The notes beneath the pieces were generated by a model, which saw only the letters and a list, made by a program, of their open reading frames with translations, had not been told where the DNA came from and did not search any database. Shown here piece by piece: positions 54,019-62,855 of a DNA stretch of 64,000 nt. The stretch lies in assembly GCA_005502925.1 (NCBI GenBank), contig SCPD01000005.1, positions 62,001 to 126,000 on the forward strand, written 5' to 3'. The stretch comes from Rhizobiales bacterium Y(2018) (GTDB taxonomy: Bacteria; Pseudomonadota; Alphaproteobacteria; Rhizobiales; Aestuariivirgaceae). Both the position numbers and the translations under genes were made by a program. Every line of letters starts with the position of its first letter. The stretch's first letter is position 1.

Positions 54019-54960
54019 TTAGCCTGCGCCCCCGTCCGGAGTTTTTCGACTCATATGACCGATGTCAATCTGCGCCGCGCCCAGTCGGATGAAGTCGATG
54101 AAAGCGCGCAAGGCTGCCGGCATGTGCCGGCGGCTCGGATAATAGAGCGATGGGCCGGGAAAATACGGGCACCAAGATTGCAGCGTCTCGACCAGACGGC
54201 CCGCCGCGATGGAAGGGCTGACGAAGCTCTCGAATGTGGCGTACCAGCCGAGCCCATCCTCAGCGGCACGGATAGCGATGTCGGGACTGTTGGTCACGAG
54301 CACGGCCTCCGCATCGATCTTCACCACCTGGCCGTCCTTTTCGAATTCCCAAGGCAGCATCGCGCCGCTCAGGAAACGGTGGCGGATGCAGGGCCGGGTC
54401 AGGAGATCCTCCGGCCGTTCCGGCGCGCCATGGCGGCGGACATGGTCGGGTGAGGCAACCACCGCATATCGCTGCGCCGGCCCGATCGGCAGCGCGATCA
54501 TGTCGAGCGCCAGGCTTTCATCATAACGGATGCCGGCATCGAAGCCTTCAGCAAAGACATCGACGAAATTATTGTCGACGGTGATTTTGAGGCGGATGCC
54601 GGGATATTGATTGAGGAAGCGGGCGGCCAGCGGCGCGAGGATCGGCTGGGCGGCGCCTGGCACATTGAGGCGCAAGGTCCCGGTCGGCGTGTCGCGGAAG
54701 CCGTTCACCTCATCGAGCGCCTCGTTCATTTCGGAGAAGATCGGCTGCAGCCGCGCCGCCAGCCTCATCCCCGCCTCGGTCGGGGTGACCGAGCGGGTAG
54801 TCCGGTTGAGCAGCCTGACCCCCAGCCGCTCTTCGAGATCACGCACCGACTGGCTCAAGGTCGAGGCCGAGACGCCACGCTCGCGGGCGGCGCGCCGGAA
54901 ATTGCGATGCCGGACGATGGCGACAAAGGCGTCGAGATCGGAGAATTCGGGGCGGCTCAT
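54019..54960 (-). CDS. LysR family transcriptional regulator
   Basis: This 313-residue protein has the LysR winged-helix domain at residues 1-62 (FSDLDAFVAIVRHRNFRRAA, then SASTLSQSVRDLEERLGVRL) and a periplasmic-binding-like effector domain afterwards (TGTLRLNVPG). It is close to the group that regulates aldo/keto reductases and quinone reductases in proteobacteria. It is divergent from the aldo/keto reductase, with 106 bases between, so that gene is the probable target. ATG 54960 fits the family; an ATG eight codons upstream is possible. Confidence 0.92.
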   Translation of the reverse strand: MSRPEFSDLDAFVAIVRHRNFRRAARERGVSASTLSQSVRDLEERLGVRLLNRTTRSVTPTEAGMRLAARLQPIFSEMNEALDEVNGFRDTPTGTLRLNVPGAAQPILAPLAARFLNQYPGIRLKITVDNNFVDVFAEGFDAGIRYDESLALDMIALPIGPAQRYAVVASPDHVRRHGAPERPEDLLTRPCIRHRFLSGAMLPWEFEKDGQVVKIDAEAVLVTNSPDIAIRAAEDGLGWYATFESFVSPSIAAGRLVETLQSWCPYFPGPSLYYPSRRHMPAALRAFIDFIRLGAAQIDIGHMSRKTPDGGAG

Positions 54961-55066
54961 TGTTCGATTTTCCGTACAGCCCATTTAGGATTGAACGGAT
55001 TATCGCACGAACGGGGATATGGCATCACCCCCTCCCGACCACTTTTCCTGCCCAGGAGGTTTCCCC

Positions 55067-56074
55067 ATGATCGCGCAGCGTCCCTTAGGATCCACCGGCC
55101 CCAAAGTTTCGGCCTTCGGGCTCGGCACAATGGGCATGTCCGCCCTCTACGGCCCGGCCGACCGCGCCGAGAGCATCGCCACCCTCCATCAGGCGCTCGA
55201 CGCCGGCGTCACGCTTATCGACACCGGCGATTTCTACGGCATGGGCCACAATGAGCTTCTCATCGCCGAGGCGCTGAAGGAGCGTCGCCGCGAGGACGTC
55301 ACCTTGAGCGTAAAATTCGGCGCCCAGCGCGATCCGGCCGGTGGCTGGATCGGCTTCGACGGGCGCCCCGCCGCGGTCAAGACCGCGCTCGCTTATTCCC
55401 TGGTCCGCCTGAACACTGATCACATCGACATCTATCGGCCGGCGCGGCTCGATCCAAATGTGCCGATCGAGGAAACGGTCGGCGCCATCGCCGAGCTGGT
55501 GAAGGCGGGTTATGTCCGCCATGTCGGCCTCTCCGAGGTCGGCAGCGAGACGATAAGGCGGGCGGCGAAAGTTCATCCCATTTGTGATCTGCAGATCGAA
55601 TATTCGCTGATCTCGCGCGGCATCGAGGACGACATCCTCTCGACCTGCCGCGAGCTCGGCATCGCCGTCACCGCCTATGGCGTGCTGTCGCGCGGCCTGA
55701 TCAGCGGCCATTGGACGAAAGCGACGCGCACCGGCAATGGCGACTTCCGTGGGCTTAGCCCGCGCTTCCAGGCCGGTAATGTCGACCGCAATCTGGCGCT
55801 CGTCGAAGCGCTGCGCCAGGTGGCGGATCGGCTGGGCGCGAGCGTGGCGCAGGTCGCCATCGCCTGGGTAGCGTCGCGCGGCGCGGACATCTTCCCCCTG
55901 ATCGGCGCCCGCAAGCGCGATCAGCTCACTGAATCTCTCGGCGCTCTTGATGTGAAGCTGTCCGATGCCGATCTGACGGCGATCGAGAAGGCGGTGCCGA
56001 AGGGCGCAGCAGCCGGTGGCCGTTATGCCGAGGCGCAACTGGCGCATCTCGACAGTGAGAAAATCACCCGCTGA
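55067..56074 (+). CDS. Aldo/keto reductase lacking the tetrad histidine
   Basis: This 335-residue TIM-barrel protein has AKR features: RPLGSTGPKVSAFGLGTMGM at the start, Asp and Tyr of the tetrad in DTGDFYGMGHNE, and Lys in LSVKFG. Where most relatives read YYQHRVDP it reads IYRPARLDP, so the tetrad His is replaced. NADPH-binding positions near GARKRDQL are kept. It starts after a perfect AGGAGG at 55054 and is divergent from the LysR gene. The substrate is unknown. Confidence 0.9.
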   Translation: MIAQRPLGSTGPKVSAFGLGTMGMSALYGPADRAESIATLHQALDAGVTLIDTGDFYGMGHNELLIAEALKERRREDVTLSVKFGAQRDPAGGWIGFDGRPAAVKTALAYSLVRLNTDHIDIYRPARLDPNVPIEETVGAIAELVKAGYVRHVGLSEVGSETIRRAAKVHPICDLQIEYSLISRGIEDDILSTCRELGIAVTAYGVLSRGLISGHWTKATRTGNGDFRGLSPRFQAGNVDRNLALVEALRQVADRLGASVAQVAIAWVASRGADIFPLIGARKRDQLTESLGALDVKLSDADLTAIEKAVPKGAAAGGRYAEAQLAHLDSEKITR

Positions 56075-56273
56075 AATAAGTCCGCCAGAGATAGAAAATG
56101 AGTCCGGCCATGATGATCATCGACAAGACACGCGCGATGCGTTTGCCGAGAATCTCGATCTTGTCGTCGGGCTCATCGCTGGGCGGCGGCTCGGCGCCGA
56201 GGAGTCTTTCCGACTGCTGATGGAGGCGCTCCAGCGCCGCCTTGGCTTCCGCTTCGCGATCGTTTTTCTTCAT
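56064..56273 (-). CDS. Hypothetical small tail-anchored protein
   Basis: This 69-residue protein has a charged N-terminal half (DREAEAKAALERLHQQSERL, helical), an acidic/Pro linker (EPPPSDEPDDK) and one C-terminal membrane helix (VLSMIIMAGLIFYLW) ending in RTYFSG. The ATG shares one base with the stop of the metallopeptidase gene (TGATG), so translation is coupled. The 3' end overlaps the aldo/keto reductase stop by 11 bases. No function is known. Confidence 0.7.
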   Translation of the reverse strand: MKKNDREAEAKAALERLHQQSERLLGAEPPPSDEPDDKIEILGKRIARVLSMIIMAGLIFYLWRTYFSG

Positions 56274-56668
56274 CACGGCACCTGGCGCTCGAGGCGCTCC
56301 ATGTCATCGTCCGACAGGCCAAAATGATGGCCGATCTCGTGGATCAGGACATGGCTGATGACGGCGCCCAGCGTTTCCTTGTGCTCGGCCCAGTAATCGA
56401 GGATGGGGCGGCGATAGAGGAAGACCATATTGGGCAGCATGCCGGTATGCGCCAGCTCTTCGCCATGGGCGAGGCCGGTGCCCTGGAACAGGCCGAGCAG
56501 GTCGAACTCGTTGGCCTTCATCTCGCGCAGCACATCGTCCTCCGGAAAATCCTCGATCCGGATGATGATATTGCCAGTCAATTCGTGGAAGGTCTGCGGC
56601 AGACGCGCATAGGCCTCTTGGGCCAGTGCGTCGAAGTCCTCAAGCGACGGGGCTTCGAGACCCGTCAG
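56273..56668 (-). CDS. Zincin-like metallopeptidase family protein, probable CTG start
   Basis: The product is about 131 residues with the zinc motif HEIGHHFGLSD near the end and the family segments RIEDFPEDDVLREM and RRPILDYWAEH. It is a minimal zincin of unknown function common in alphaproteobacteria. The conserved N-terminal helix (SLEDFDALAQEAYARLPQTF) lies upstream of the first standard in-frame start, a TTG at 56581, and no ATG, GTG or TTG precedes it before a stop. A CTG at 56668 overlaps the TGA of the small gene upstream (CTGA), parallel to the other overlaps in this genome, so I take it as the start. A sequencing error is the alternative. Confidence 0.72.
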   Translation of the reverse strand: MTGLEAPSLEDFDALAQEAYARLPQTFHELTGNIIIRIEDFPEDDVLREMKANEFDLLGLFQGTGLAHGEELAHTGMLPNMVFLYRRPILDYWAEHKETLGAVISHVLIHEIGHHFGLSDDDMERLERQVP

Positions 56669-56832
56669 ATCATGCAGAGAAAGCCGGTGGCTTCGCAGAG
56701 GTCCAGTCCTTCGGCGGTCATGGCGTTAACGGTTGTATAGGCCGCCACGAGACCGGTCGCCAGCGTAAGCATGACAAGACCGATCAGGACCTTGCGCAAG
56801 AACCGCGCGTCCGCCGACTCTGTAGTAATCAC
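56665..56832 (-). CDS. Hypothetical 55-residue membrane protein
   Basis: A GTG start with GGGGAG eight bases upstream opens a 55-codon frame with one membrane helix (VLIGLVMLTLATGLVAAY) after a charged N-terminus (ESADARFLRK), ending in a short segment with two Cys (LCEATGFLCMI). The two cysteines and the helix suggest a small exported or anchored peptide. Its stop overlaps the proposed CTG start of the metallopeptidase gene. The family is not recognised. Confidence 0.6.
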   Translation of the reverse strand: MITTESADARFLRKVLIGLVMLTLATGLVAAYTTVNAMTAEGLDLCEATGFLCMI

Positions 56833-56858
56833 CTGAGAAACTCCCCGCCACCCAGCAG

Positions 56859-56888
56859 TAAAAAGGTTGAACTTGGAATCAACCTTAG
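56859..56888 (-). terminator. Rho-independent terminator of leuC
   Basis: On the minus strand AAGGTTGA pairs with TCAACCTT around an 8-base loop, followed by TTTT. It lies about 85 bases after the leuC stop and immediately upstream of the 55-residue gene's ribosome-binding site. Confidence 0.7.
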
Positions 56889-56969
56889 CGCCTCGCTGAT
56901 GACATAACCCTTAATGGGACGTTCATCAACCGTTAATCGCCGGGACAGTTACCAAGCGACTACCGGAAC

Positions 56970-58373
56970 TTAGTTCCAGTTCCGTATGTCGACGAAATGA
57001 CCGGCAATGGCCGCCGCCGCCGCCATTTGCGGCGACACCAGATGGGTGCGGCCCTTATAGCCCTGACGGCCCTCGAAGTTGCGGTTCGACGTCGAGGCGC
57101 AGCGCTCTTCGGGCTTGAGCTGGTCGGGATTCATGCCGAGGCACATCGAGCAGCCGGGCTCGCGCCATTCGAAACCGGCGGCCAGGAAGATCTTGTCGAG
57201 GCCTTCCTGCTCGGCCTGAACCTTGACCAGACCGGAGCCCGGAACGATCATGCCCTTGAGCCGCTCATGGATCTTGCGGCCTTCGACGATCTGGGCGACG
57301 GCGCGCAGATCCTCGATACGGCCATTGGTGCACGACCCGATCCAGATCATGTCGAGCGGGATGTCGGTGATCTTGGTGCCGGGCTTCAGGCCCATATAAT
57401 CGAGCGCCCGCCACTTCGACTGGCGCTTGCCTTCGTCCTGGATGTCGTCGGGATTGGGCACGCTGCCGGCGATCGAAACGACGTCCTCGGGGCTCGTACC
57501 CCAGGAGACGATCGGCGGCAGCGATGCCGCATCGAGCTTCACCACCCGGTCGAAATGAGCGCCGTCATCGGTATGGAGCGTGTCCCAGTAGCGGCGCGCC
57601 GCATCCCAGTTGGCCCCTTTGGGCGATTTCGGCCGGCCGTTCAGATAGGCATAGGCCTTCTCATCCGGCGCGATCATGCCGGCCCGCGCGCCGCCCTCGA
57701 TCGACATGTTGCAGATCGTCATGCGGCCTTCCATCGACAGGTCGCGCAAAGCTTCGCCGGCATATTCGATGACCGAGCCGGTGCCGCCGGCGGTGCCGAT
57801 CTCGCCGATGATGGCGAGGATGATGTCCTTGGCGGTGGCGCCGGAAGCGAGCTTCCCGTCCACCTGGACCAGCATGTTCTTGGCCTTCTTCTGGATCAGC
57901 GTCTGGGTGGCGAGCACATGCTCGACCTCCGACGTGCCGATGCCATGGGCCAGCGCGCCAAAAGCGCCGTGGGTCGAGGTATGGCTGTCACCGCAGACGA
58001 TGGTGGTGCCGGGCAAGGTAAAGCCCTGCTCGGGGCCGACCACATGGACGATGCCCTGGCGGCTGTCGCGCTCATTGTAATATTCGATGCCGAAATCCTT
58101 GGCATTCTGCGCCAGCGTCTCGACCTGGATGCGGCTTTCCGGCTCGGCGATGCCGTGGCTGCGGTCGGTGGTCGGCACATTGTGGTCGACCACGGCCAGC
58201 GTCTTCTCGGGATGGCGCACCTTGCGGCCGGTCATGCGCAGGCCCTCAAAGGCCTGCGGACTCGTCACCTCATGGATGAGATGGCGATCAATATAGAGGA
58301 GGCAGGTGCCGTCCGGCTGCTCATCCACCAGGTGATCGTCCCAAATCTTATCATAGAGCGTACGCGGTGCCAT
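56970..58373 (-). CDS. leuC: 3-isopropylmalate dehydratase large subunit
   Basis: LeuC is the iron-sulfur subunit of isopropylmalate isomerase in leucine synthesis. The 467-residue protein has the three cluster cysteines in IGSCTNGR (Cys348) and GCSMCLGMN (Cys408, Cys411), and the opening [12 protein letters not shown]. Other aconitase-superfamily motifs ([14 protein letters not shown]) are intact. It is transcribed alone, ended by the hairpin at 56859-56888. Leucine control is expected, but I see no leader peptide with leucine codons upstream. Confidence 0.97.
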   Translation of the reverse strand: MAPRTLYDKIWDDHLVDEQPDGTCLLYIDRHLIHEVTSPQAFEGLRMTGRKVRHPEKTLAVVDHNVPTTDRSHGIAEPESRIQVETLAQNAKDFGIEYYNERDSRQGIVHVVGPEQGFTLPGTTIVCGDSHTSTHGAFGALAHGIGTSEVEHVLATQTLIQKKAKNMLVQVDGKLASGATAKDIILAIIGEIGTAGGTGSVIEYAGEALRDLSMEGRMTICNMSIEGGARAGMIAPDEKAYAYLNGRPKSPKGANWDAARRYWDTLHTDDGAHFDRVVKLDAASLPPIVSWGTSPEDVVSIAGSVPNPDDIQDEGKRQSKWRALDYMGLKPGTKITDIPLDMIWIGSCTNGRIEDLRAVAQIVEGRKIHERLKGMIVPGSGLVKVQAEQEGLDKIFLAAGFEWREPGCSMCLGMNPDQLKPEERCASTSNRNFEGRQGYKGRTHLVSPQMAAAAAIAGHFVDIRNWN

Positions 58374-58561
58374 TGGCCTTGCCTGTCCGGAGGTTAGGTG
58401 TTTCGGCTATTTAGCGCCTGGACTCAGGGAGTCAAACCCCCAAAGCCTGGAGGCAAGCCTGCCGCCGCCGCATGGCCTTCCTCCCGCTTCCCTTACGCCA
58501 GATTCTGAGGCAAAGACAGCGCCCCGCCCGCTGGGGCGGTAGTGATTCCCAGGGAGAAATC

Positions 58562-59752
58562 ATGGCGCAAGCCAATAACACCTATCGCGAGACCACCACG
58601 ACCTCCTGGTTCAGCCGGCTGAAGCAGGCTTTGACCGGCATAGTGATCGGACTCATCCTCGTCGCCGCCTCTCTCGTCCTGCTGTTCTGGAACGAAGGCC
58701 GGGCGATCAAGACCTATCGGGCGCTGACCGAAGGCGCCGGTTCGATCGTCTCGGTCGATGCGGCCAAGGTCGACCCTGCCAATGAAGGCAAGCTCGTCCA
58801 TATCGCCGGCGCCTTCGCGCCCACGGGCACGCCCGCCGATACCGATCTCGGCGTTTCGGCCGCGGGCGCCGTGCGCCTCATCCGCACGGTCGAGATGTAT
58901 CAGTGGAAAGAGACGTCGCGCTCGGAGACCAAGACCAAGCTCGGCGGCGGTGAGGAGACCGTCACCACGTACGAATACGGCAAGGAGTGGTCGAGCGAGC
59001 CGATCGAGTCGGCGAAGTTCAAAGTGCCGGACGGCCATGGCAATCCGGCGATGCCGATCAAGTCGGGCGACTTCGCCGTCGCCTCCGGCGATCTCGGTGC
59101 CTTCAGCCTCACCGGCGAACAGATCGGTGGCCTCGGCGAGCGCAAGGCGATTGCCTTGGTCGACGCCGATGCGGCGCGCATCAAGGACCGCGTGGCACCG
59201 ACCCGTTCGGCCCGCATCGACCAGGGCCGTGTTTTCATCGGCTACAATCTCGAGCAGCCTTGGATCGGCGATTTGCGCGTCTCCTATGAGGCGGCGAGCC
59301 TGCCTGAGGTCAGCGCTGCCGGCGCCCAGAAGGGCAACGGTCTCGCCGACTATGTGACCTCGAACGGCCAGACGATCTTCCTGACGCAGGCCGGCATCGT
59401 CAGCGCCGCGCAGATGTTCGCCGATGCGCAGACCGGTAACACCATCGTTACCTGGGTGCTGCGCGCCGTGGGTCTTGTACTGTTGCTGATCGGCTTCACC
59501 TTGATCCTGCGCATCTTCGGCGTCCTGGGCGACGTGGTGCCGTTCTTCGGCGACATGGTGCGCTTCGGCACCGGCCTTATCGCGTTCCTGCTGACGGCGC
59601 TGCTGGGTTCGCTCGCCATTGCGCTGGGCTGGTTCTATTACCGCCCGCTCTGGGGCATCGCGATCCTGGCCGTCGGCGTCCTCATTGCCGGCATCCTTTG
59701 GTATCGCGGTTCGGCGCGCGCCAAAGCCGCTCCGGCGCCGGCCACAAGCTGA
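58562..59752 (+). CDS. TMEM43 family membrane protein
   Basis: This 396-residue protein matches the TMEM43/LUMA family. An N-terminal membrane helix (about 24-44, LTGIVIGLILVAASLVLLFW) is followed directly by the signature NEGRAI, then a long extracytoplasmic domain (about 50-290). The domain contains VEMYQWKE, a hallmark of the family, and is followed by three or four C-terminal helices. Bacterial roles are unknown. The ATG at 58562 follows AGGGAG; an upstream ATG at 58472 is less likely. Confidence 0.88.
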   Translation: MAQANNTYRETTTTSWFSRLKQALTGIVIGLILVAASLVLLFWNEGRAIKTYRALTEGAGSIVSVDAAKVDPANEGKLVHIAGAFAPTGTPADTDLGVSAAGAVRLIRTVEMYQWKETSRSETKTKLGGGEETVTTYEYGKEWSSEPIESAKFKVPDGHGNPAMPIKSGDFAVASGDLGAFSLTGEQIGGLGERKAIALVDADAARIKDRVAPTRSARIDQGRVFIGYNLEQPWIGDLRVSYEAASLPEVSAAGAQKGNGLADYVTSNGQTIFLTQAGIVSAAQMFADAQTGNTIVTWVLRAVGLVLLLIGFTLILRIFGVLGDVVPFFGDMVRFGTGLIAFLLTALLGSLAIALGWFYYRPLWGIAILAVGVLIAGILWYRGSARAKAAPAPATS

Positions 59753-59829
59753 TCTCACCGTCCGGCGCAAACTGCCGGACGGTAATCGTGACGCAAGTCT
59801 GCCACAATGCCATGGCCTGATCGCAGACC

Positions 59830-60513
59830 ATGGTTTCCCGTCGACTGCTCATCCTGCCGCTTGCCGGCCTCGCCGCCACGGCCGCTATTGCCGGCTTTGT
59901 CCCCTCTCATCATCTAGGCGTCGTGGCGCAGGCCGTTTTGGGTCCCGCGAGCCAGCCGCCGCGCGACATGCCGGTCTTCGCTCGGGTCCAAGGCAATGCC
60001 GAACGGCTTGTCAGTGCCGGACTCCATCAGATCGGCGTCACCACGATCTATGATCCGGCTTATGTGTCCTTGAAATATCCAGGTGGCGATGTCGCGCCGG
60101 AGCGCGGCGTATGCACTGACGTAATCGTGAGAGCCTATCGTTCCGCCTTCAGCGTCGATCTCCAGAAACTCGTCCACGAAGACATGCGCCACAACTTCAC
60201 CGCCTATCCGCGCATCTGGGGCCTCAAACTGCCGGACCGCAATATCGATCACCGGCGTGTCCCCAATCTGCGGACCTTCTTCGCCCGACAGGGTGCTGAG
60301 CTGCCGGTCACCGAAACGGCGCGCGACTATCGCCCCGGCGACGTCGTCTCGCAGATGCTGCCCGGCAATCTTGCGCATATCGCGCTGGTCAGCCACTTCG
60401 CCTCCGCCGATGACAAGCGGCCGCTCTGCATCCACAATATCGGCGCCGGCGCCAGGCTCGAAGACATCCTCTTCACCTACCCGGTCACCGGCCATTACCG
60501 GTTCAAATTATAG
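59830..60513 (+). CDS. DUF1287 exported protein (NlpC/P60-like fold)
   Basis: This 227-residue protein has an N-terminal signal/anchor (LLILPLAGLAATAAIAGFV) and the DUF1287 core. GVCTDVIVRAYR carries the candidate nucleophile Cys, and AHIALVSH carries a candidate His. The fold is related to the NlpC/P60/CHAP-type cysteine hydrolases, so cell-wall hydrolysis is a reasonable guess but is not shown. It converges on htpG with 5 bases between the stops. Confidence 0.82.
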   Translation: MVSRRLLILPLAGLAATAAIAGFVPSHHLGVVAQAVLGPASQPPRDMPVFARVQGNAERLVSAGLHQIGVTTIYDPAYVSLKYPGGDVAPERGVCTDVIVRAYRSAFSVDLQKLVHEDMRHNFTAYPRIWGLKLPDRNIDHRRVPNLRTFFARQGAELPVTETARDYRPGDVVSQMLPGNLAHIALVSHFASADDKRPLCIHNIGAGARLEDILFTYPVTGHYRFKL

Positions 60514-60518
60514 ATCAG

Positions 60519-62414
60519 CTAGCTGTAGGCTTTCTGCATCAGCGCACTGACCGAGCCGGCGAATTTCGCCGGATCGGCGACACGCTCGCCATCCATCACG
60601 CGGGCGAGATCGAGCAGCAGGCCTGAGGCATCGTCAAGCTCCGCCGAGGCGCCTGATTTCTTGGCGGTCTCGGCCAGGGCCTTGATGAGCGCATGGTCGG
60701 CATTGATCTCGAGAATGGGCGCCGTCACCTTCACATCGGTCGTGCCCTGGCGCGCCAGGAGCTTCTCCAGCGTGCGGTCGAGGCCCTGGTCGCTGGCAAC
60801 GAGACAGACCGGGCTGTCGGTGAGGCGCGCGGATTTGCGCACATCGCCGACCTGATCGCCGAGCGTCTGCTTGATGAGCGCGATGAGTGTCGCGGTGGCG
60901 CCTTCATCGGCGTCGGATTTCGGCGCCTCCTCAACGAGCGGGATGAGATCGAGATCGGCAGCGCCTTGCGTCACCGACTTGAACGGCTTGCCGTCGAAGC
61001 CCAGCGCCATACGCACCCAGAAACTGTCGACCGCATCAGTGAGGAGAAGAACCTCGATGCCGCGGGCGCGGAAACCTTCGAGCTGCGGGCTGGCCTTAGC
61101 CTTCGCCGCGTCTTCGGCGGTGAGATAATAGATCGCCGTCTGATTGGCTTTCAGATCGGCGATATAGTCCTTGAGCGTCACGCCCTCACGTTTGGTGGTG
61201 TTGAAGCGCGCGATCTCGAACAGCTGGTCGCGCCGCTCCATATCCTCATAGAGGCCTTCCTTGATCACGGGGCCGAAAGCGTCCCAGATCCTGGCGGCCT
61301 TTTCGGGCTCGGTCTCGAAGCACTTCTTGAGCTCGGCCAGCACCTTGTTGGTGACCGCCTTGCGGATCGCCGCCACTTGCGGATTGTGCTGCAGCATCTC
61401 GCGCGAGATGTTGAGCGGCATATCCTCGCTGTCGATGACGCCGCGCACGAAACGCAGATAAGGCGGCAGCAATTCGGCATCGCTGGTGATGAAGACGCGG
61501 CGGACATAAAGCTTCTGACGGCCGCGCCGTTCCGGATCATAAAGATCGAAGGGCTTCTCACCCGGCACGAACAGCAGCACCGTATATTCGTTGCGGCCTT
61601 CCGCCTTGTAGTGAAGGGTCAGCGCCGGGTCGGAATAGGCCCCCGTGATATGGCCGAAGAATTCCTTGTACTGGTCGGGCGTGATGTCGGCCTTGGCGCG
61701 CGTCCAGATGGCGGAGGCCGCGTTGATCTGGCGTGTCGTCTCAGACCCTTGAGCGAGCCTGATCGGATGCGCGATATGATCGGAATAGGCGCGCACCACT
61801 TCCTCGATCTTCCAGTCCTCGAGGAATTCGAGCGCGTCCTCCTTGAGGTGAAGGACGATGCTGGTGCCGCGCTGAGGCGCCGCTTCCGGCTTGACCGGTG
61901 TGACCGTGAAGGTGCCGGTGCCGTCCGACGACCAGACGGAGGCGTCGTCGGTTCCGGCCTTGCGCGAGGTCACCTCGACCTTATGGGCGACCATGAAGGA
62001 CGAGTAAAAACCGACGCCGAACTGGCCGATGAGATGGATGCCGCCTTTGTCCTTGTCGTCCTGGGCCTGCTCCATGAAGGCCTGGGTGCCGGATTTGGCG
62101 ATGGTACCGAGATTGTCGATGAGCTCCTGCTCGCTCATGCCGATGCCGTTATCGGCGACGGTGAGCGTCTTGGCGGCTTTGTCGGGCGTGATGGTGATGG
62201 CGAGATCGGGGGCGCCGGCGAGCAGCTCGGGCTTGGCGATCGCCTCGTAGCGCAATTTGTCGAGGGCGTCGGCGGCATTGGAGATGAGCTCGCGCAGGAA
62301 GACGTCTCGGTCGGAATAGACCGAATGCACCATCAGATGCAGGAGCTTCGCGACCTCCGCCTGGAAATTATGCGAATGCGTCTCGCTGGTCTTCGCCTTC
62401 TTCTTCTCAGCCAT
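60519..62414 (-). CDS. htpG: Molecular chaperone HtpG (Hsp90)
   Basis: HtpG is the bacterial Hsp90, a cytosolic ATP-dependent chaperone. The 631-residue protein has the GHKL ATPase motifs: ELISNAADALDKLR, VADNGIGMSEQEL and LIGQFGVGFYSSFMV. The middle and C-terminal dimerisation domains are complete. ATG 62414 has AGAAGGG upstream; the TTG two codons earlier is unlikely. An RpoH-like promoter lies 31-59 bases upstream, consistent with heat-shock control. Confidence 0.97.
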   Translation of the reverse strand: MAEKKKAKTSETHSHNFQAEVAKLLHLMVHSVYSDRDVFLRELISNAADALDKLRYEAIAKPELLAGAPDLAITITPDKAAKTLTVADNGIGMSEQELIDNLGTIAKSGTQAFMEQAQDDKDKGGIHLIGQFGVGFYSSFMVAHKVEVTSRKAGTDDASVWSSDGTGTFTVTPVKPEAAPQRGTSIVLHLKEDALEFLEDWKIEEVVRAYSDHIAHPIRLAQGSETTRQINAASAIWTRAKADITPDQYKEFFGHITGAYSDPALTLHYKAEGRNEYTVLLFVPGEKPFDLYDPERRGRQKLYVRRVFITSDAELLPPYLRFVRGVIDSEDMPLNISREMLQHNPQVAAIRKAVTNKVLAELKKCFETEPEKAARIWDAFGPVIKEGLYEDMERRDQLFEIARFNTTKREGVTLKDYIADLKANQTAIYYLTAEDAAKAKASPQLEGFRARGIEVLLLTDAVDSFWVRMALGFDGKPFKSVTQGAADLDLIPLVEEAPKSDADEGATATLIALIKQTLGDQVGDVRKSARLTDSPVCLVASDQGLDRTLEKLLARQGTTDVKVTAPILEINADHALIKALAETAKKSGASAELDDASGLLLDLARVMDGERVADPAKFAGSVSALMQKAYS

Positions 62415-62444
62415 ATCCAACCCTTCTGCCGAATTCCGGCTGGC

Positions 62445-62473
62445 ATTTGGGGAAGAGCCGGCGATCCGTCAAG
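62445..62473 (-). promoter_or_regulatory. RpoH (sigma-32)-like promoter of htpG
   Basis: On the minus strand CTTGAC (62473-62468) is followed after 15 bases by CCCCAAAT (62452-62445). This closely fits the heat-shock consensus CTTGAA-N13-15-CCCCATNT. The transcript would start near 62437, leaving a leader of about 23 bases. Confidence 0.6.
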
Positions 62474-62855
62474 CTTGTTCGATCGAAGGAACGATGGGGA
62501 GGCCGCAAAAGAAAAGCGGCCAGTGTTTCCACCGGCCGCGAACTCAATACGCCTCTACTCACAGAAGGGGAGATGGTATCGGCCCGGCGGCACTTGGCTA
62601 CGGGGGGCTGGGGGGCTGAGATTTCCGATGCTTCGTGCCAGCCGGGCCATTGAGGCAACGATTGGAGTGTGCCCATCCAGTTTGGCTGTCAAAGGGCCGG
62701 AATGCGGCGGCAATGTGAAACTTTCATTGCATGCCAGTAAGGTCGGCCGGAGCGTCAACACGCGTGAATCGCTTCGATTCCAATAAGTTGATTGTCTTGC
62801 CGCAAGGCATGCTTGCCAAGGCGGCGAGGAGGGTCCATTCTTTGGGCCAAGAAGA
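62474..62855. other. Intergenic region between htpG and the DUF2794 gene
   Basis: This 382-base stretch holds a small hairpin GGCCGC-N9-GCGGCC (62501-62521) upstream of the htpG promoter and GC-rich blocks. An AT-richer patch near 62765-62790 could hold the promoter of the DUF2794 gene. I find no supported gene or RNA; antisense frames here are low-complexity and overlap the promoter. Confidence 0.4.

Noticed and set aside
60693-62786. A 697-codon open frame antisense to htpG
   Set aside because: It is a compositional shadow of HtpG, without recognisable motifs.
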